A DNA stretch of 33,758 nucleotides from Mariniblastus sp. (GCA_022447605.1 JAKVBG010000030.1:1-33758), one strand, 5' to 3'; counted from the first letter of the stretch, positions 1-8,848 are shown. Notes: generated by a model not told the origin, from the sequence alone. A program made the numbers and translations.

Positions 1-172
1 CGTAGTTTTCAATTCTGCCATTATTGTCGAACTCAACGTCATTAAATGCCTCCGATGTACGATTATAAATCGAATTTCCAACCGGATTCGGGTTGGGTGA
101 AATCTGTTGCGCCAATGCAACAGACGAAACGAACAGGAGGCAGACAGCGGCAAGCCCGGGCAGATATTTCAT
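1..172 (-). CDS. Secreted protein, N-terminal part only
   Basis: Only the first 57 codons are present; the gene continues beyond base 1. The ATG at 170-172 opens a classical signal peptide: Lys at position 2, a hydrophobic stretch, then the likely cleavage motif ALA-QQ near residue 21. The mature part begins with an Asn/Pro-rich stretch (ISPNPNPVGNS) followed by a segment rich in Asn, Asp and Phe ending in DNNGRIENY. Such Asn/Gly-rich starts are common in large repetitive exported proteins of planctomycetes, but nothing here names a family. Function is unknown; export is the only supported claim. Confidence 0.6.
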   Translation of the reverse strand, partial: MKYLPGLAAVCLLFVSSVALAQQISPNPNPVGNSIYNRTSEAFNDVEFDNNGRIENY

Positions 173-372
173 CGGTGTGGTTCCATGGAAGTGGTTAAGA
201 CACTCGCCATGGTAATTCAAATGAATGCCCAATGCCAAGAATTTAAATGAAGACTACAGGGCAACTCGGAATCTCGTTCAAAACGTCCCCCGGGTGTCGT
301 CACCCCAGTCGCCCAAAACGGAGGGCAGGGCAGAGGGCCCATTTCGCACGGTGAAAACCGGCGCAAGAAAAA

Positions 373-446
373 TAGCGGTGGAGGGATTCGAACCCCCGAC
401 ACGCGGATTATGATTCCGCTGCTCTAACCAACTGAGCTACACCGCC
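373..446 (-). tRNA. tRNA with CAU anticodon, probably elongator tRNA-Met
   Basis: The minus strand folds into a full cloverleaf of 74 nt. The acceptor GGCGGTG pairs with CACCGCT with a terminal G-U, the D arm is GCTC/GAGC, the anticodon stem GCGGA/TCCGC holds the loop ATCATAA (anticodon CAT), and the T arm GGGGG-TTCGAAT-CCCTC contains one G-U. The discriminator base is A. No CCA is encoded; five T follow at once and could serve termination. A CAU anticodon can be elongator Met, initiator Met or Ile2 (lysidine-modified). The initiator is unlikely because the anticodon stem lacks the three G-C pairs next to the loop. Met against Ile2 cannot be settled by eye. Confidence 0.93.
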
Positions 447-459
447 ATGAATGTTCTAG

Positions 460-487
460 ATTTTAATCTATCGGCAAACGGCCGCAA
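460..487 (-). promoter_or_regulatory. Candidate sigma70-type promoter of the tRNA gene
   Basis: Read on the minus strand, TTGCGG (482-487) and TAAAAT (460-465) are separated by 16 bases, and the -10 box lies 13 bases before the first tRNA base. The -10 box matches the consensus at five of six positions, the -35 box at three. The -10 box sits inside a perfect palindrome, TAGATT-TT-AATCTA (457-470). Position and spacing fit; the match is by eye only. Confidence 0.35.
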
Positions 488-641
488 CTCCAACCAATAA
501 AAAGATAAGCAACGGCCCCGCTTTCGCTCGGTTTCCGTCCTACCCTCCACCAGGCGGCCTGTGCAATCGGCACATTCCGATACCTGCCAAGATGCTGAGG
601 CGGTCGACGTCCCGCCGCGGGAGCCTGGCGACAGCGAGCGA

Positions 642-1898
642 TCAGTCCTGGGCAAACGTGGGCAGGATCACCCGCTCCAGATGTTGCAGCGGTTGGTTGT
701 CCGCATAGTAGCTGGTAAAGACGGCCACCAGCTGCAGTTCGGGCAGGACCAGAATGAATTGGCCCCCCGCACCTCGGCAGGAACGGACCCGGTACGTCCG
801 GCCGGCATGTTCTACCTGGTGGCTCCACCAGTAGTAGCCGTACTGTGTCGGCTTTTCCCGATTCACCTGCACGGCGGTCGCCCGCTCGATCCAATCGGTC
901 GACAATATCTGTTGGCCCTGCCACTGACCCCCGGCCGCCGTCAACAAACCGATCTTCAGCATGTCGCGGGAACGCAAGCGCATGCCGGCCGCCCCTTTAT
1001 CGAGGCCGGAAGAGGAGGGGCCGAATGAGAAATCGGTGATCCCGAGTGGACCAAACAGGTGCTCTCCGGCAAACTGACCCAAGGTTTGGCCCGTGGCATG
1101 ATAAAGGACGTGAACCAGTAGCTCGCAGTTGACACCGTCGTATTTGAATGCCCTGACCGCCGGGATCGGCTTGGTGCTGGATAAAATCTTTTGGGCGAAA
1201 TCAGATCGTTCCATCGGCTGGCGGGCCATTTTCTTGTCGACACGCAGACCGGATTTCATGGTCAACAGATCATGCAGGGTTAGCTGGTCAACACCGTCGG
1301 GAAGCGCTGCCAGATCGAGCCCCGGCAGATGGTCGACCAGGCGATCGTCGACCGAACCGATCTTCCCCTGTTCGATCGCTTTGCCGATCGCGTAGGCCAG
1401 GATGCTCTTGGTCACGGACATCTGGTAGTGCGGCCTGTCAATCCTCGCATCGGCAAAGTACTCCTCCAGAACCAATTTCCCTTCCTTGGCGATCAGCACG
1501 CTGTCGATGCAACCGGTGACCTGCGGGGAATTCCGGTCTTGCCCGGCACGCTTGTGTGGCCGCCCTTTGCCGACACGAAACTCCTGGTTTTGGCGTTCGA
1601 TCTGGTTGAGCCAATCGACCAACGGCTCGACGCCGGCCATCGTCCGGGCGTCGGCCACCGGCAAACCGTCATCCTGTTCTACGGGTACGTGGTACTGGAT
1701 CGGTCCACGCTCAATAAATTCGGCCCGGTCGACAAAAGGAAATGCCAACCGAATTGCGGCTGGAGGTTGGGTGGCGTCGGACTCCTGGGCATGAGCGGGG
1801 GAGCCGGCCCCGACCACCCAACCTATGCCCAGCGTCAACAGCGCCAGACCGCAATGACTGATGGACTGTTTCTTACTGGGAAGGTTCGCTCGGTGCAT
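642..1898 (-). CDS. Secreted serine hydrolase of the beta-lactamase class C / PBP4 type
   Basis: A 418-residue protein with an N-terminal signal peptide (hydrophobic residues 17-32, likely cleavage after AHA near residue 37). The catalytic S-x-x-K motif is SVTK (Ser161, Lys164). The second motif, usually Y-x-N, is represented by Tyr253 in FKYDGVN, and the C-terminal H-x-G region reads GAGGQF, so the His is missing. The helix DRLVDHLPGL followed by LTLHDLLTMKSGL is typical of this esterase/DD-peptidase-like group. ATG at 1898 was chosen because the 19 upstream residues would precede the signal peptide; no convincing Shine-Dalgarno is visible. It follows the sensor kinase by 34 bases on the same strand and could be co-transcribed, but a functional link is not shown. 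Likely an exported esterase or peptidase; substrate unknown. Confidence 0.85.
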   Translation of the reverse strand: MHRANLPSKKQSISHCGLALLTLGIGWVVGAGSPAHAQESDATQPPAAIRLAFPFVDRAEFIERGPIQYHVPVEQDDGLPVADARTMAGVEPLVDWLNQIERQNQEFRVGKGRPHKRAGQDRNSPQVTGCIDSVLIAKEGKLVLEEYFADARIDRPHYQMSVTKSILAYAIGKAIEQGKIGSVDDRLVDHLPGLDLAALPDGVDQLTLHDLLTMKSGLRVDKKMARQPMERSDFAQKILSSTKPIPAVRAFKYDGVNCELLVHVLYHATGQTLGQFAGEHLFGPLGITDFSFGPSSSGLDKGAAGMRLRSRDMLKIGLLTAAGGQWQGQQILSTDWIERATAVQVNREKPTQYGYYWWSHQVEHAGRTYRVRSCRGAGGQFILVLPELQLVAVFTSYYADNQPLQHLERVILPTFAQD

Positions 1899-1921
1899 CT
1901 GTTTCGATTCAAAAAGCAGTC

Positions 1922-1943
1922 TAACAAGTAGTTTAACAAGTAG
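1922..1943. repeat. 12-base tandem duplication over the kinase stop codon
   Basis: TAACAAGTAG occurs at 1922-1931 and again at 1934-1943, a period of 12. On the minus strand the last codons of the kinase (Thr-Cys-stop) are repeated just after its TAA, giving a second in-frame stop, TAG. It has the form of a small slippage duplication. Confidence 0.6.
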
Positions 1944-4215
1944 AGAACGAGGCAATCAGGTCTTCCAAGGTCTTCATGCGGACTGGCTTCTTTATATACT
2001 CATCCATCCCTGCTTCAAAGCACCGTTTCCGGTCGCCTGGCATTCCGTGCGCCGTTACCCCAACGATCGGAACCCGCTGACCGGTACCGAGTTCATTTTT
2101 ACGGATCAGCTGCGTGGCCTGGTAACCGTTCATTTCTGGCATCAGGACATCCATCAGAATCAAATCGAATTGCTGGGAATTGTTTAACTCGACAGCTTCC
2201 CGGCCATTGTTGGCCAGCGCCACGTGATGACCGAGCCGTTTCAACAACTTCACCGCCATCTTTTGGTTGATGAAACTGTCTTCCACGACCAGGATGTTAA
2301 ACACTTTGGAACTTTCCCTGAAACCATCGTCCATGTCCAACACGGGATCCAAAAGATCGTTATGTTCCTCGATGTCTAGCTTGGCTTTGAACAGAGAATG
2401 GACCAGGGTGTGGTGCTCTAACGGTTTCGTAATAAAGTACTTCCCTTCCCGGTTCCCCTTCGCCCAACTACTGATCGTCCGCCGACTCGCTTTTTGCATA
2501 ACGACCAGGATCGAGTTCGCATCTTTGCGCCGGGAGAACTCATCAATGAGACCTTCTCCCGATGAATCGCACAAATCCAGATCGACCATGATAAAATCAA
2601 ACTTCTTCCCTTCCCTCTGGAACGAATCCACCTTCTGCAAGGCGGTCGAAGTTTCATCGGCCCATACCACTGAAATTCCAAAAGGTGCCATTACCTGTTG
2701 CAAGGTAACGAACAACCTTTCGCTTCGGTCAACCAACAGCAGACGGGTTTCGGTCATTTCGTGAAACAGAAGATCATGTTGACGTTCGACTGCGATGATG
2801 GGCAGAGTAAAGGAAAACGTACTGCCTTGGCCCGGTTGACTTTGCAAATCGAATTGGCCACCCATTAAATCCAACAAACTGGCCACGATCGATAAACCCA
2901 ATCCGGTGCCCCCGTATTTGCGGGTAGTGGTGGCGTCAGCCTGTTCAAATTTCTTGAAAATCAGATCGTGTTTGTCAGGCGGGACGCCGATCCCCGTGTC
3001 TCGGACCGAGAATTCAAGTTCACAATTTGCACCGTTCCACGATTGGCATTTCACATGAATTTCAATTTCACCCCGATCGGTGAATTTGATCGCATTGCCG
3101 ATCAAGTTGAAGACGATCTGTCGCAGACGCGAGCGATCGCCGACGACCGAGAGGGGAACATCGGGGTCGAAATAACAAAGCAATTCAAGCTGCTTTTCAT
3201 ACGCCGACGGAGCCAGGGCCTTGGCACAACCGTAGATTGCCTCGGCCAGGTCAAACTCACTTATTTCGAGGTCGGTTTTGTTGGATTCAATCTTGGACAG
3301 GTCCAGAATTTCATTGATGATCGTCAACAGGTCTTCCGCCGAACTGACCACGGTGGAAAGACAATCACGCTGCTCTTCGGTGACATCGGTCAAAAGGACC
3401 AACTCCGTCATGCCAATGATGGCATTCATCGGAGTCCGAATTTCATGGCTCATATTCGCTAAAAACTGGCTTTTCGCCTGGTTCGCCTGGTCGGCGGATT
3501 CCTTGGCCCTGCGCGTCACTTCCAGAGCGGCTCGCCTTTCCAGCACCTGTCCCACCTGGCGACCCACCGTTTCCAACAACAACAAGAATTCGGGGCCCGG
3601 CTTTTTCGTGTTTTCCACGAAGAACTCCAGGACGGCGACAAAGTTGTCATTGCTGATGACGGGAAAGGCAAAAGCACCCTTGAGGTGAGCGTCGATTTCC
3701 CCCAGGCTACGGGGGAAAAGCGGATCCTGTTCAATGTTGGCCACCCAGATCGCCTTGCCAGTTTCCCAGACCGAACCGGGCAGACCTTCCCCCTTGGCAA
3801 AGGTCCAATCAGCGACCATGCTTCGAAACAATTCGTAGGTATCGACATCCGGTGTCCAGCGGAGGTCGGAACTCGTCAGCCGATTCGGATCGTCCGGATC
3901 AAGAATATAGATATGTCCCACCGGTGAGCCGGTTGATTCACACACCAATTGGCAACAATACAGCAACGCTTCATCCAGGTTGCCGACTTCGGCCGCCATC
4001 AGGACCGTCTGGTGCAACAGCTTGGTCCTCGCATTGGCAGTCCGCAAGTCGACCGTTCGGTTGTTGACCCTGTTCTTCAGGCTGATATTCAACTCTCGCA
4101 ATTCCTGATTTGCTTTGAACAACTCAAGCGACTTTTGTTCCAGCAATTGCTCCGCTTCCGTCCTGGCCCGTTCCTCCCGAACCAGACGTTTGCGAAGGGC
4201 ATCCATCTTATCCAC
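1933..4215 (-). CDS. Cytosolic hybrid histidine kinase: GAF, HisKA, HATPase, two receiver domains
   Basis: A 760-residue sensor kinase without membrane segments. Residues 1-65 are a charged coiled coil, about 70-232 a GAF domain. HisKA carries the phospho-acceptor His257 in [13 protein letters not shown]. The HATPase has the N box (Asn370/Asn374), G1 DTGIG (406-410) and G2 GGTGLGL (435-441). The first receiver (about 490-610) is degenerate: one acidic residue instead of a pair at its start, but Asp545 and the Lys in ITKP remain. The second (about 639-757) is complete: Glu645/Asp646, phospho-acceptor Asp689, Thr721, Lys742. The GTG at 4215 has AAAAGG eight bases upstream; it overlaps the H-NOX gene by 8 nt. 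An ATG three codons later is the alternative. Fused to no sensor of its own except GAF, it is the likely partner (HnoK type) of the preceding H-NOX. No HPt protein or output regulator lies in the window. Confidence 0.93.
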   Translation of the reverse strand: MDKMDALRKRLVREERARTEAEQLLEQKSLELFKANQELRELNISLKNRVNNRTVDLRTANARTKLLHQTVLMAAEVGNLDEALLYCCQLVCESTGSPVGHIYILDPDDPNRLTSSDLRWTPDVDTYELFRSMVADWTFAKGEGLPGSVWETGKAIWVANIEQDPLFPRSLGEIDAHLKGAFAFPVISNDNFVAVLEFFVENTKKPGPEFLLLLETVGRQVGQVLERRAALEVTRRAKESADQANQAKSQFLANMSHEIRTPMNAIIGMTELVLLTDVTEEQRDCLSTVVSSAEDLLTIINEILDLSKIESNKTDLEISEFDLAEAIYGCAKALAPSAYEKQLELLCYFDPDVPLSVVGDRSRLRQIVFNLIGNAIKFTDRGEIEIHVKCQSWNGANCELEFSVRDTGIGVPPDKHDLIFKKFEQADATTTRKYGGTGLGLSIVASLLDLMGGQFDLQSQPGQGSTFSFTLPIIAVERQHDLLFHEMTETRLLLVDRSERLFVTLQQVMAPFGISVVWADETSTALQKVDSFQREGKKFDFIMVDLDLCDSSGEGLIDEFSRRKDANSILVVMQKASRRTISSWAKGNREGKYFITKPLEHHTLVHSLFKAKLDIEEHNDLLDPVLDMDDGFRESSKVFNILVVEDSFINQKMAVKLLKRLGHHVALANNGREAVELNNSQQFDLILMDVLMPEMNGYQATQLIRKNELGTGQRVPIVGVTAHGMPGDRKRCFEAGMDEYIKKPVRMKTLEDLIASFSTC

Positions 4216-4765
4216 GGGCAGGACCTTTTCGTTGGAAACGGAATTTCACATCGGTTTTGGCTCCGCCGGAACAATCCTCCACCAGCATGTCGACATCTTC
4301 ACCGTAGTGATCGAAACAACCTTCAAACAGGCCTTCGGCCAAATCGGCAAAACCTCGCACCGAACGATAGCGGACCCACAGTTGATTCGGTTCGGTTTGC
4401 TCCGTTTGAAAACTGGGCAAATCAGCATCCGGGTACAATTTTTTGACTTCCACATGGATATAACTGTCGATGGCGGAGATCAGCGTGAACGAATCCTGGC
4501 AATGCTCAACCACGGCTGGATAATGGTCAAGCAACAGACCGAATAGTCCGCGACCAAAATCTTTGAGTACCTCGGGCACCTCTTGGCCGGTCGTTTTCGA
4601 CAAACCGACCACCAGCGACACCATTTCGTCCACGTCGTAAGTACCGACGGTCGTGTACGCCCCGCCACTCGGCAGGTTGGCACCTTCGATCAACTGTTCC
4701 AGAAGTTCATCCCCGTAGCTGTTTTGAACATGCGTGTAAAAGGAACGGAAAATTACACCTTTCAT
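4208..4765 (-). CDS. hnoX: H-NOX haem nitric-oxide sensor protein
   Basis: A 185-residue stand-alone haem NO/oxygen-binding domain, the normal length. It starts MKGVIFRSF, as H-NOX proteins do. The predicted proximal haem ligand is His104 in [14 protein letters not shown], and the diagnostic Y-x-S-x-R haem-propionate motif is YRSVR (Tyr133, Ser135, Arg137). ATG at 4765 was chosen because AAGGAAG lies about seven bases upstream and the family consensus begins there. Bacterial stand-alone H-NOX proteins bind NO and modulate a kinase or cyclase encoded next to them; here the hybrid kinase gene begins before this gene's stop codon, which argues for translational coupling and a shared pathway. Whether it also binds oxygen depends on a distal Tyr that cannot be placed safely by eye. 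Confidence 0.93.
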   Translation of the reverse strand: MKGVIFRSFYTHVQNSYGDELLEQLIEGANLPSGGAYTTVGTYDVDEMVSLVVGLSKTTGQEVPEVLKDFGRGLFGLLLDHYPAVVEHCQDSFTLISAIDSYIHVEVKKLYPDADLPSFQTEQTEPNQLWVRYRSVRGFADLAEGLFEGCFDHYGEDVDMLVEDCSGGAKTDVKFRFQRKGPARG

Positions 4766-5217
4766 CAGTGGCTTCCTTGAAAATGCATCGGCCCAGACCG
4801 GGCGATAAAAAGAAAAGATCAAGTCGTAAAAAACACTGCAAAATCTTAGTACGACATTCCGAAAAAGGCCAGTTTGGTTTCAAATTTTCCCCGGTTGAAG
4901 GGAAAGGTTTCTGCCAATTCAGGGCGCTTTTCTTTCCCCACCGCCGACCGCCCCGGTAGCGCTTGGGCCAACCTTCACCACCTTGCCCCGAAAACCGTTA
5001 TCGACCGAAGGGATACTGGCGGCGGTTCACGATTTAACCGTTGGAGGGGGGGCGCCACGGTCGTTCACTTGACGACCCATGCCACGGAGATCAACGACAT
5101 TCGTGAAACTCAAGCGTTTACTAACCATACGGTTCTAATCAGAGGGTGATCATGAAGCCACTCTCCCCCCGATTCGGTCATGGATCAGGGGCAGTTTTCT
5201 GTTCCAACAAGCCGCTA
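4766..5217. other. Intergenic stretch upstream of the H-NOX operon
   Basis: No gene is supported here. It should hold the promoter of the H-NOX/kinase operon (minus strand) and the 3' end of the epimerase transcript. A 6-base inverted repeat, GTCGTA (4823-4828) and TACGAC (4850-4855), lies about 60-90 bases upstream of the H-NOX start; an operator is possible but a match of this size is expected by chance. No convincing -10/-35 pair was found. Confidence 0.4.
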
Positions 5218-6186
5218 TCATGTTTTGGCCATGTCCCGCCAACGACTGTACAACTCCCGCGCAGCATCTGGCCATTGCGGGTATTCAAATTCGAAACCGG
5301 ATTCAACCAGCCGCGTTGGAATCACCCGCCGGCTCTTCAACACCAATTCGGTTTCTGTCCCCATGAACCAGGCGCCCAAGCCCAGCATCCACGGTCGGAT
5401 CGGCAGGCCAAAGCGAACCCCACATACCTGCCGCAACGTCTTCATGAATTCGGCGTTGGTCACCGGGTGGGGCGCCGCGATATTCACCGCGCCCGACAAC
5501 TCTTCATGATCAATCAACCAGTTGACCGCACGAAACATATCCCGTTCGTGGATCCAGGAAATGAATTGCCGGCCATCACCTTGACGGCCACCCATGCCCC
5601 GTCGCACCAGGTTGACAAACGTGCCGAAGGCACCGTCGGCTGCGGGACACATGTTGATTGCCAACCGCATGATCACCTGGCGGGTGGCCGGCAGATCAAA
5701 GGCCTCGGCCGTCGCTTCCCATGTAGAGGCAACGTCAATACTGAAACGCCAGGTATCCGGAGCGCCCGGTTCGTCTCCACCGAGGATCCCTGTCGTTTCG
5801 TCGTTCGGCTGGTCAAACCGGTGAGCATAGATGGTGGCCGTACTCATTTGCAGCCATAAACGAGGAGGGTTCTGGGCCCTTACGATCGCCTCGCCGATGG
5901 CCTGCGTCGAGGCCTGACGAGATTGCATGATCTCCTGCCGGTTCCGTTCATGATACCGGCAATTGACACTCCGCCCGGCCAAGTTGATCACGACATCCGC
6001 CGCCTCGACTTCCCGCTGCCATTCACCCTCGGAACGGCCGTCCCACGGCACGATCTGCCAAGGTTCGGAAGCTGGCTGGGAAGCCGGTTTCCGACTGAGG
6101 ACAACGACCTGGTGACCCTCGTCCATAAAACTTTGTGCCAGGATCTGGCCGACCTGACCCGTTCCACCTGGAATGAGTATTTTCAT
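5218..6186 (-). CDS. NAD(P)-binding epimerase of the TIGR01777 / SDR39U1 type
   Basis: A 322-residue short-chain dehydrogenase-like protein, near the usual 300 residues of the TIGR01777 family (YfcH/SDR39U1). The N-terminal Rossmann motif is GGTGQVG (residues 6-12). Also visible are VVINLAGRSVNCRY, the family's N-L-A-G motif, and the C-terminal DUF1731-like block with PIRPWMLGLGAWFMG and VLKSRRVIPTRLVESGF. ATG at 6186 starts right before the Rossmann strand; the upstream ATG-like start at 6237 would add a tail without homology. The physiological substrate of the family is mostly unknown. It stands alone or heads a short transcript. Confidence 0.9.
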   Translation of the reverse strand: MKILIPGGTGQVGQILAQSFMDEGHQVVVLSRKPASQPASEPWQIVPWDGRSEGEWQREVEAADVVINLAGRSVNCRYHERNRQEIMQSRQASTQAIGEAIVRAQNPPRLWLQMSTATIYAHRFDQPNDETTGILGGDEPGAPDTWRFSIDVASTWEATAEAFDLPATRQVIMRLAINMCPAADGAFGTFVNLVRRGMGGRQGDGRQFISWIHERDMFRAVNWLIDHEELSGAVNIAAPHPVTNAEFMKTLRQVCGVRFGLPIRPWMLGLGAWFMGTETELVLKSRRVIPTRLVESGFEFEYPQWPDAARELYSRWRDMAKT

Positions 6187-6309
6187 CCTGTAACCCGTAA
6201 TAATAAACCGCTGCCCGGCGCGAGGCTTAACCGACACACACGGCCCGTATCATAACGACCGATCAACATCGCAAAAGGAATTACGTTTTCATTCCCTGCC
6301 TGCACTCCT

Positions 6310-7086
6310 TTATTCCAGGCGGCCATAGAACGTCAGTCTCGCATTTTCTGACAACGCAATACCCGGTTCGTGATTATAGGCCAGTACCGCCATCATCCGA
6401 GTCGCCTTCCCCTCATTGGGCGAAACCCGATGCATCGAATTCCTGCCCCGAAACAGGAGAAGGGTACCTGGTTGAATGGCCACGAGTTCCGGATCGACCT
6501 CGCCCTCCAGTACGGCGTTCACGCCCGAAAAATTCCAGGGATCCATTGGGCCGTTTCGCAAATCCCTCACAAATTCAAACCGTCCTCCCACGTTGGGCGC
6601 CTGGATCAAGAGCGTGATGGCGAACGACGAATTATCAAAATGCCAACCGAGTTCCTGGCCCGTTTCGGCGTAGTGAATGTTGATCGATGACAAACGGTCG
6701 GCGTACGGGTAGAGCGCCGTCTGACCCGTCACCTGTTGCACGAATTGCCGGAAAACCGGTGCGTCATACAACTGACGAAGCGGAGAATCGCGTTCGACCT
6801 GGTCGTCGCAGATGCAACCCTTGGTCGAAGTCACCTGCCGGTTGCGAATATGTTCGGCCGGGAATTCGGGATCCGGCGGCAGGAGGTAGACCGTGTGTTG
6901 TTGTTGGCAGAAATACGCCTGGTCTCGCGCCCGCGCCGCCGAGTCACAGATCCGCTGCAGGGCGCGATCGGTCAGGAATTGATCGAGAGCCAACAGACCC
7001 TGTTCGTGAAATTCGCGGCGACAACACTGCACGAAGTTCCTGTCGGCGAGCTTGTGTCGTTCCAGCTGGACCACATCATCTAACAT
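6310..7086 (-). CDS. Fe(II)/2-oxoglutarate-dependent oxygenase, HalD-like
   Basis: A 258-residue non-haem iron oxygenase. The metal triad is His149 and Asp151 in WHFDNSSFAITLLIQ and His219 in NSMHRVSP; Arg230 in ATRMMAV is the expected 2-oxoglutarate ligand. The H-x-D form keeps the Asp, so a hydroxylase is expected; the related radical halogenases (BesD/HalD group) replace it with Gly or Ala. The same block, GGRFEFVRDLR, recalls this group, which acts on free amino acids; that assignment is from memory of the family and not tested. The ATG at 7086 is preceded directly by an in-frame TTG. The small membrane protein gene upstream ends 12 bases away on the same strand, so the two are probably co-transcribed. 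Confidence 0.82.
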   Translation of the reverse strand: MLDDVVQLERHKLADRNFVQCCRREFHEQGLLALDQFLTDRALQRICDSAARARDQAYFCQQQHTVYLLPPDPEFPAEHIRNRQVTSTKGCICDDQVERDSPLRQLYDAPVFRQFVQQVTGQTALYPYADRLSSINIHYAETGQELGWHFDNSSFAITLLIQAPNVGGRFEFVRDLRNGPMDPWNFSGVNAVLEGEVDPELVAIQPGTLLLFRGRNSMHRVSPNEGKATRMMAVLAYNHEPGIALSENARLTFYGRLE

Positions 7087-7098
7087 CAAAACAGACCG

Positions 7099-7224
7099 TT
7101 ATGAGGGTTTCCGTTTAGCAGGCGCGACGGCGGCGAACCCGAAGATAATGGCGACCATCACCAGGGCGGCCAGTACCAGCCCCTGGCCACTCGTGTAAGC
7201 TGAGGCAAAGAATGAATCATCCAA
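7099..7224 (-). CDS. Small single-helix membrane protein, TTG start
   Basis: A 41-residue reading frame starting with TTG at 7224. AGGAG (complement of 7231-7235) lies exactly six bases upstream, which is one of the best ribosome-binding sites in the window and decides the start. The product has an acidic N terminus (MDDSFFAS), one hydrophobic helix of about 20 residues (GLVLAALVMVAIIFGFAAVA) and a basic tail (AKRKPS), so N-out/C-in topology is likely by the positive-inside rule. No family recognised. It sits 12 bases before the oxygenase gene and probably shares its transcript. Confidence 0.6.
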   Translation of the reverse strand: MDDSFFASAYTSGQGLVLAALVMVAIIFGFAAVAPAKRKPS

Positions 7225-7291
7225 CGGAAACTCCTGTGGTTACTGGGATGCGAACTTCGAGGAACCAGGTTCAGGCACGACGAAGGGGGGT

Positions 7292-8212
7292 TCATTTCGC
7301 CTGATCCGTGGCACCGTTTTCCAATGCCAAAATTTCCTGGGCAAACTGTTTGCCCAGATCGAGGTAACCTGCCGTATCGTAATGGTAGGGATCTGAGTAC
7401 CCATAGTCGTCCGTGCGGGTGACCAGGGCAGCCTTCCCATCGGCGGCCACGTAATCTGCTTGTGCCTGGCGGACGATCTCACCATGCTTCCAGGTCGGCG
7501 GCTCCTTTTTCGAATACGAAATTTGCCCGATCACGACCGGCAAATCGTCAGCACGAAAAGCGGCTCGGATCAGATCCATGAGCCGCCGTAAATTCGCCTG
7601 GTAGCGCCTGGCGATTTCCGGTGTGTAGTGCGCGTCACTCTCACCTTGCATCCATAGAATACCGGCCGGGATCAGGCGATCCGGGTCGCCATCGCCGTCA
7701 ATATCTCTCACCGCATGCGCGTTGCGAACCGTGGCCAGGAAATGATCGTACTGGTTCACACCATTCGCCTTGGCGAAATCGGGTTCCCAACAACCAAAGC
7801 CACCGGCGGCCTCCTGATCGATCGAGGTCCCTCCCCGCGAGTACTTGATCATGGCGATTCTGCGATCGGGATATTGTTCCTGCAAAGCTTTCGCCAAAGA
7901 GAGCTCGACACCGAATCGGTTTGAATACTTGTTTGTTTTTCCATCCGTTTGAAAACCGACACCGTGCCCTGGCTTGAGGGGCGACCAGACGCCACGTCCA
8001 TCAACGGCCTGGCCATCGGCTGAGGTATTGCCGTGAAACATCATTACATCTTTTTGTACCCCAGCCACTTCTGCGGGCAATTGACTGACGTAACCATAAC
8101 CATCCATATTGGATTGGCCGCCGAGGTAATAAACGTAAAAATCCGTGGCGCACATCGTCGAACACGGCAACAGGCCGACCATAAAAAGCACGATGAAATG
8201 TTTCCTGAGCAT
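7292..8212 (-). CDS. Secreted SGNH esterase of the sialate O-acetylesterase (SASA/CE6-like) type
   Basis: A 306-residue protein with signal peptide (LRKHFIVLFMVGLLPCST, cleavage near residue 22). Block I is GGQSNMDGYG with nucleophile Ser34; block III is WMQGESDAH; the C-terminal Asp274/His277 in DPYHYDTAGY complete the triad. This is the DUF303/SASA carbohydrate esterase architecture that removes acetyl groups from sugars such as xylan or sialic acid; substrate cannot be read from sequence. ATG at 8212 sits directly before the signal peptide, with a weak GGGAAAAG upstream. Planctomycetes carry many such genes near sulfatases; a sulfatase lies 700 bases away. Confidence 0.88.
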   Translation of the reverse strand: MLRKHFIVLFMVGLLPCSTMCATDFYVYYLGGQSNMDGYGYVSQLPAEVAGVQKDVMMFHGNTSADGQAVDGRGVWSPLKPGHGVGFQTDGKTNKYSNRFGVELSLAKALQEQYPDRRIAMIKYSRGGTSIDQEAAGGFGCWEPDFAKANGVNQYDHFLATVRNAHAVRDIDGDGDPDRLIPAGILWMQGESDAHYTPEIARRYQANLRRLMDLIRAAFRADDLPVVIGQISYSKKEPPTWKHGEIVRQAQADYVAADGKAALVTRTDDYGYSDPYHYDTAGYLDLGKQFAQEILALENGATDQAK

Positions 8213-8390
8213 TTTCTTTTCCCATTGTTCCAGTCGAAAAAAAGGGCCTACCACCAACCTCACCAAGCGAGTTATCTTGCGATTTTTTTAACATGTAACC
8301 CGGCGGCAGAACATCCTTTCTCTTTCAAAATCTCTTGGCCCAACGATAGGACGGCAGTGATTCCAACGCATTGACCCGATTAAACTCGTG

Positions 8391-8419
8391 TTGACGTCAT
8401 TCGGGAAAACAAATATTTA
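8391..8419 (+). promoter_or_regulatory. Possible promoter giving a leaderless mRNA
   Basis: TTGACG (8391-8396) and TATTTA (8414-8419) are 17 bases apart. The -35 box is strong, the -10 box poor (three of six). If used, transcription would begin at or next to the ATG at 8426, giving a leaderless message, which agrees with the lack of a Shine-Dalgarno there. Confidence 0.25.
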
Positions 8420-8425
8420 AGCGTC

Positions 8426-8848
8426 ATGAAAAAACGGTGTTTCCAAAATATCACATTCGGCATTCTATTGGTCGCAGCGGCGCCGCTGGTCGGTTGCAAG
8501 TCATGGCGAGCAACGGACGAGGTAAAAACGCCACGCTTATCTGGCGCTCGCTTGGCCACCGATCAGGCAGCAGCCGATCAGGACATAGGTAGTTTCACCG
8601 CGCCCAAGCCTCCAACTCGCACCGAACAGATCACCAGGCAATGCAAAGATGTTGGCAAGAAAGCTGGCCAAATTGTGACGGCCTTCACGCTTTACACTTC
8701 GGCCTATCTATTACAAGGTTGGTGGGACGATTTGCTGGAAACCGAGGAGAGCAATCAAGAGATCAACGGTCTCTGGCGCCAAGGCTACGGGTACAATAAT
8801 CCAAATCCACAACGACAACGTGACGGCAAGGAACCGCTCGATTTCTAA
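8426..8848 (+). CDS. Small lipoprotein of unknown function
   Basis: A 140-residue predicted lipoprotein: Lys-rich N terminus, hydrophobic stretch and lipobox LVGC with Cys24. The mature part has a low-complexity Ala/Thr/Pro linker, then a conserved-looking segment (VGKKAGQIVTAFTLYTSAYLLQGWWDD) that may be an amphipathic or membrane-associated helix, and ends with charged QRQRDGKEPLDF. No family recognised. It is the only plus-strand gene between two minus-strand groups and converges on the sulfatase 76 bases downstream. Confidence 0.75.
   Translation: MKKRCFQNITFGILLVAAAPLVGCKSWRATDEVKTPRLSGARLATDQAAADQDIGSFTAPKPPTRTEQITRQCKDVGKKAGQIVTAFTLYTSAYLLQGWWDDLLETEESNQEINGLWRQGYGYNNPNPQRQRDGKEPLDF

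Noticed and set aside
4823..4855. Inverted repeat GTCGTA / TACGAC upstream of H-NOX as NO-regulator operator
   Set aside because: Six-base arms with a 22-base gap are expected by chance in such a stretch, and the arms match no regulator site I know.
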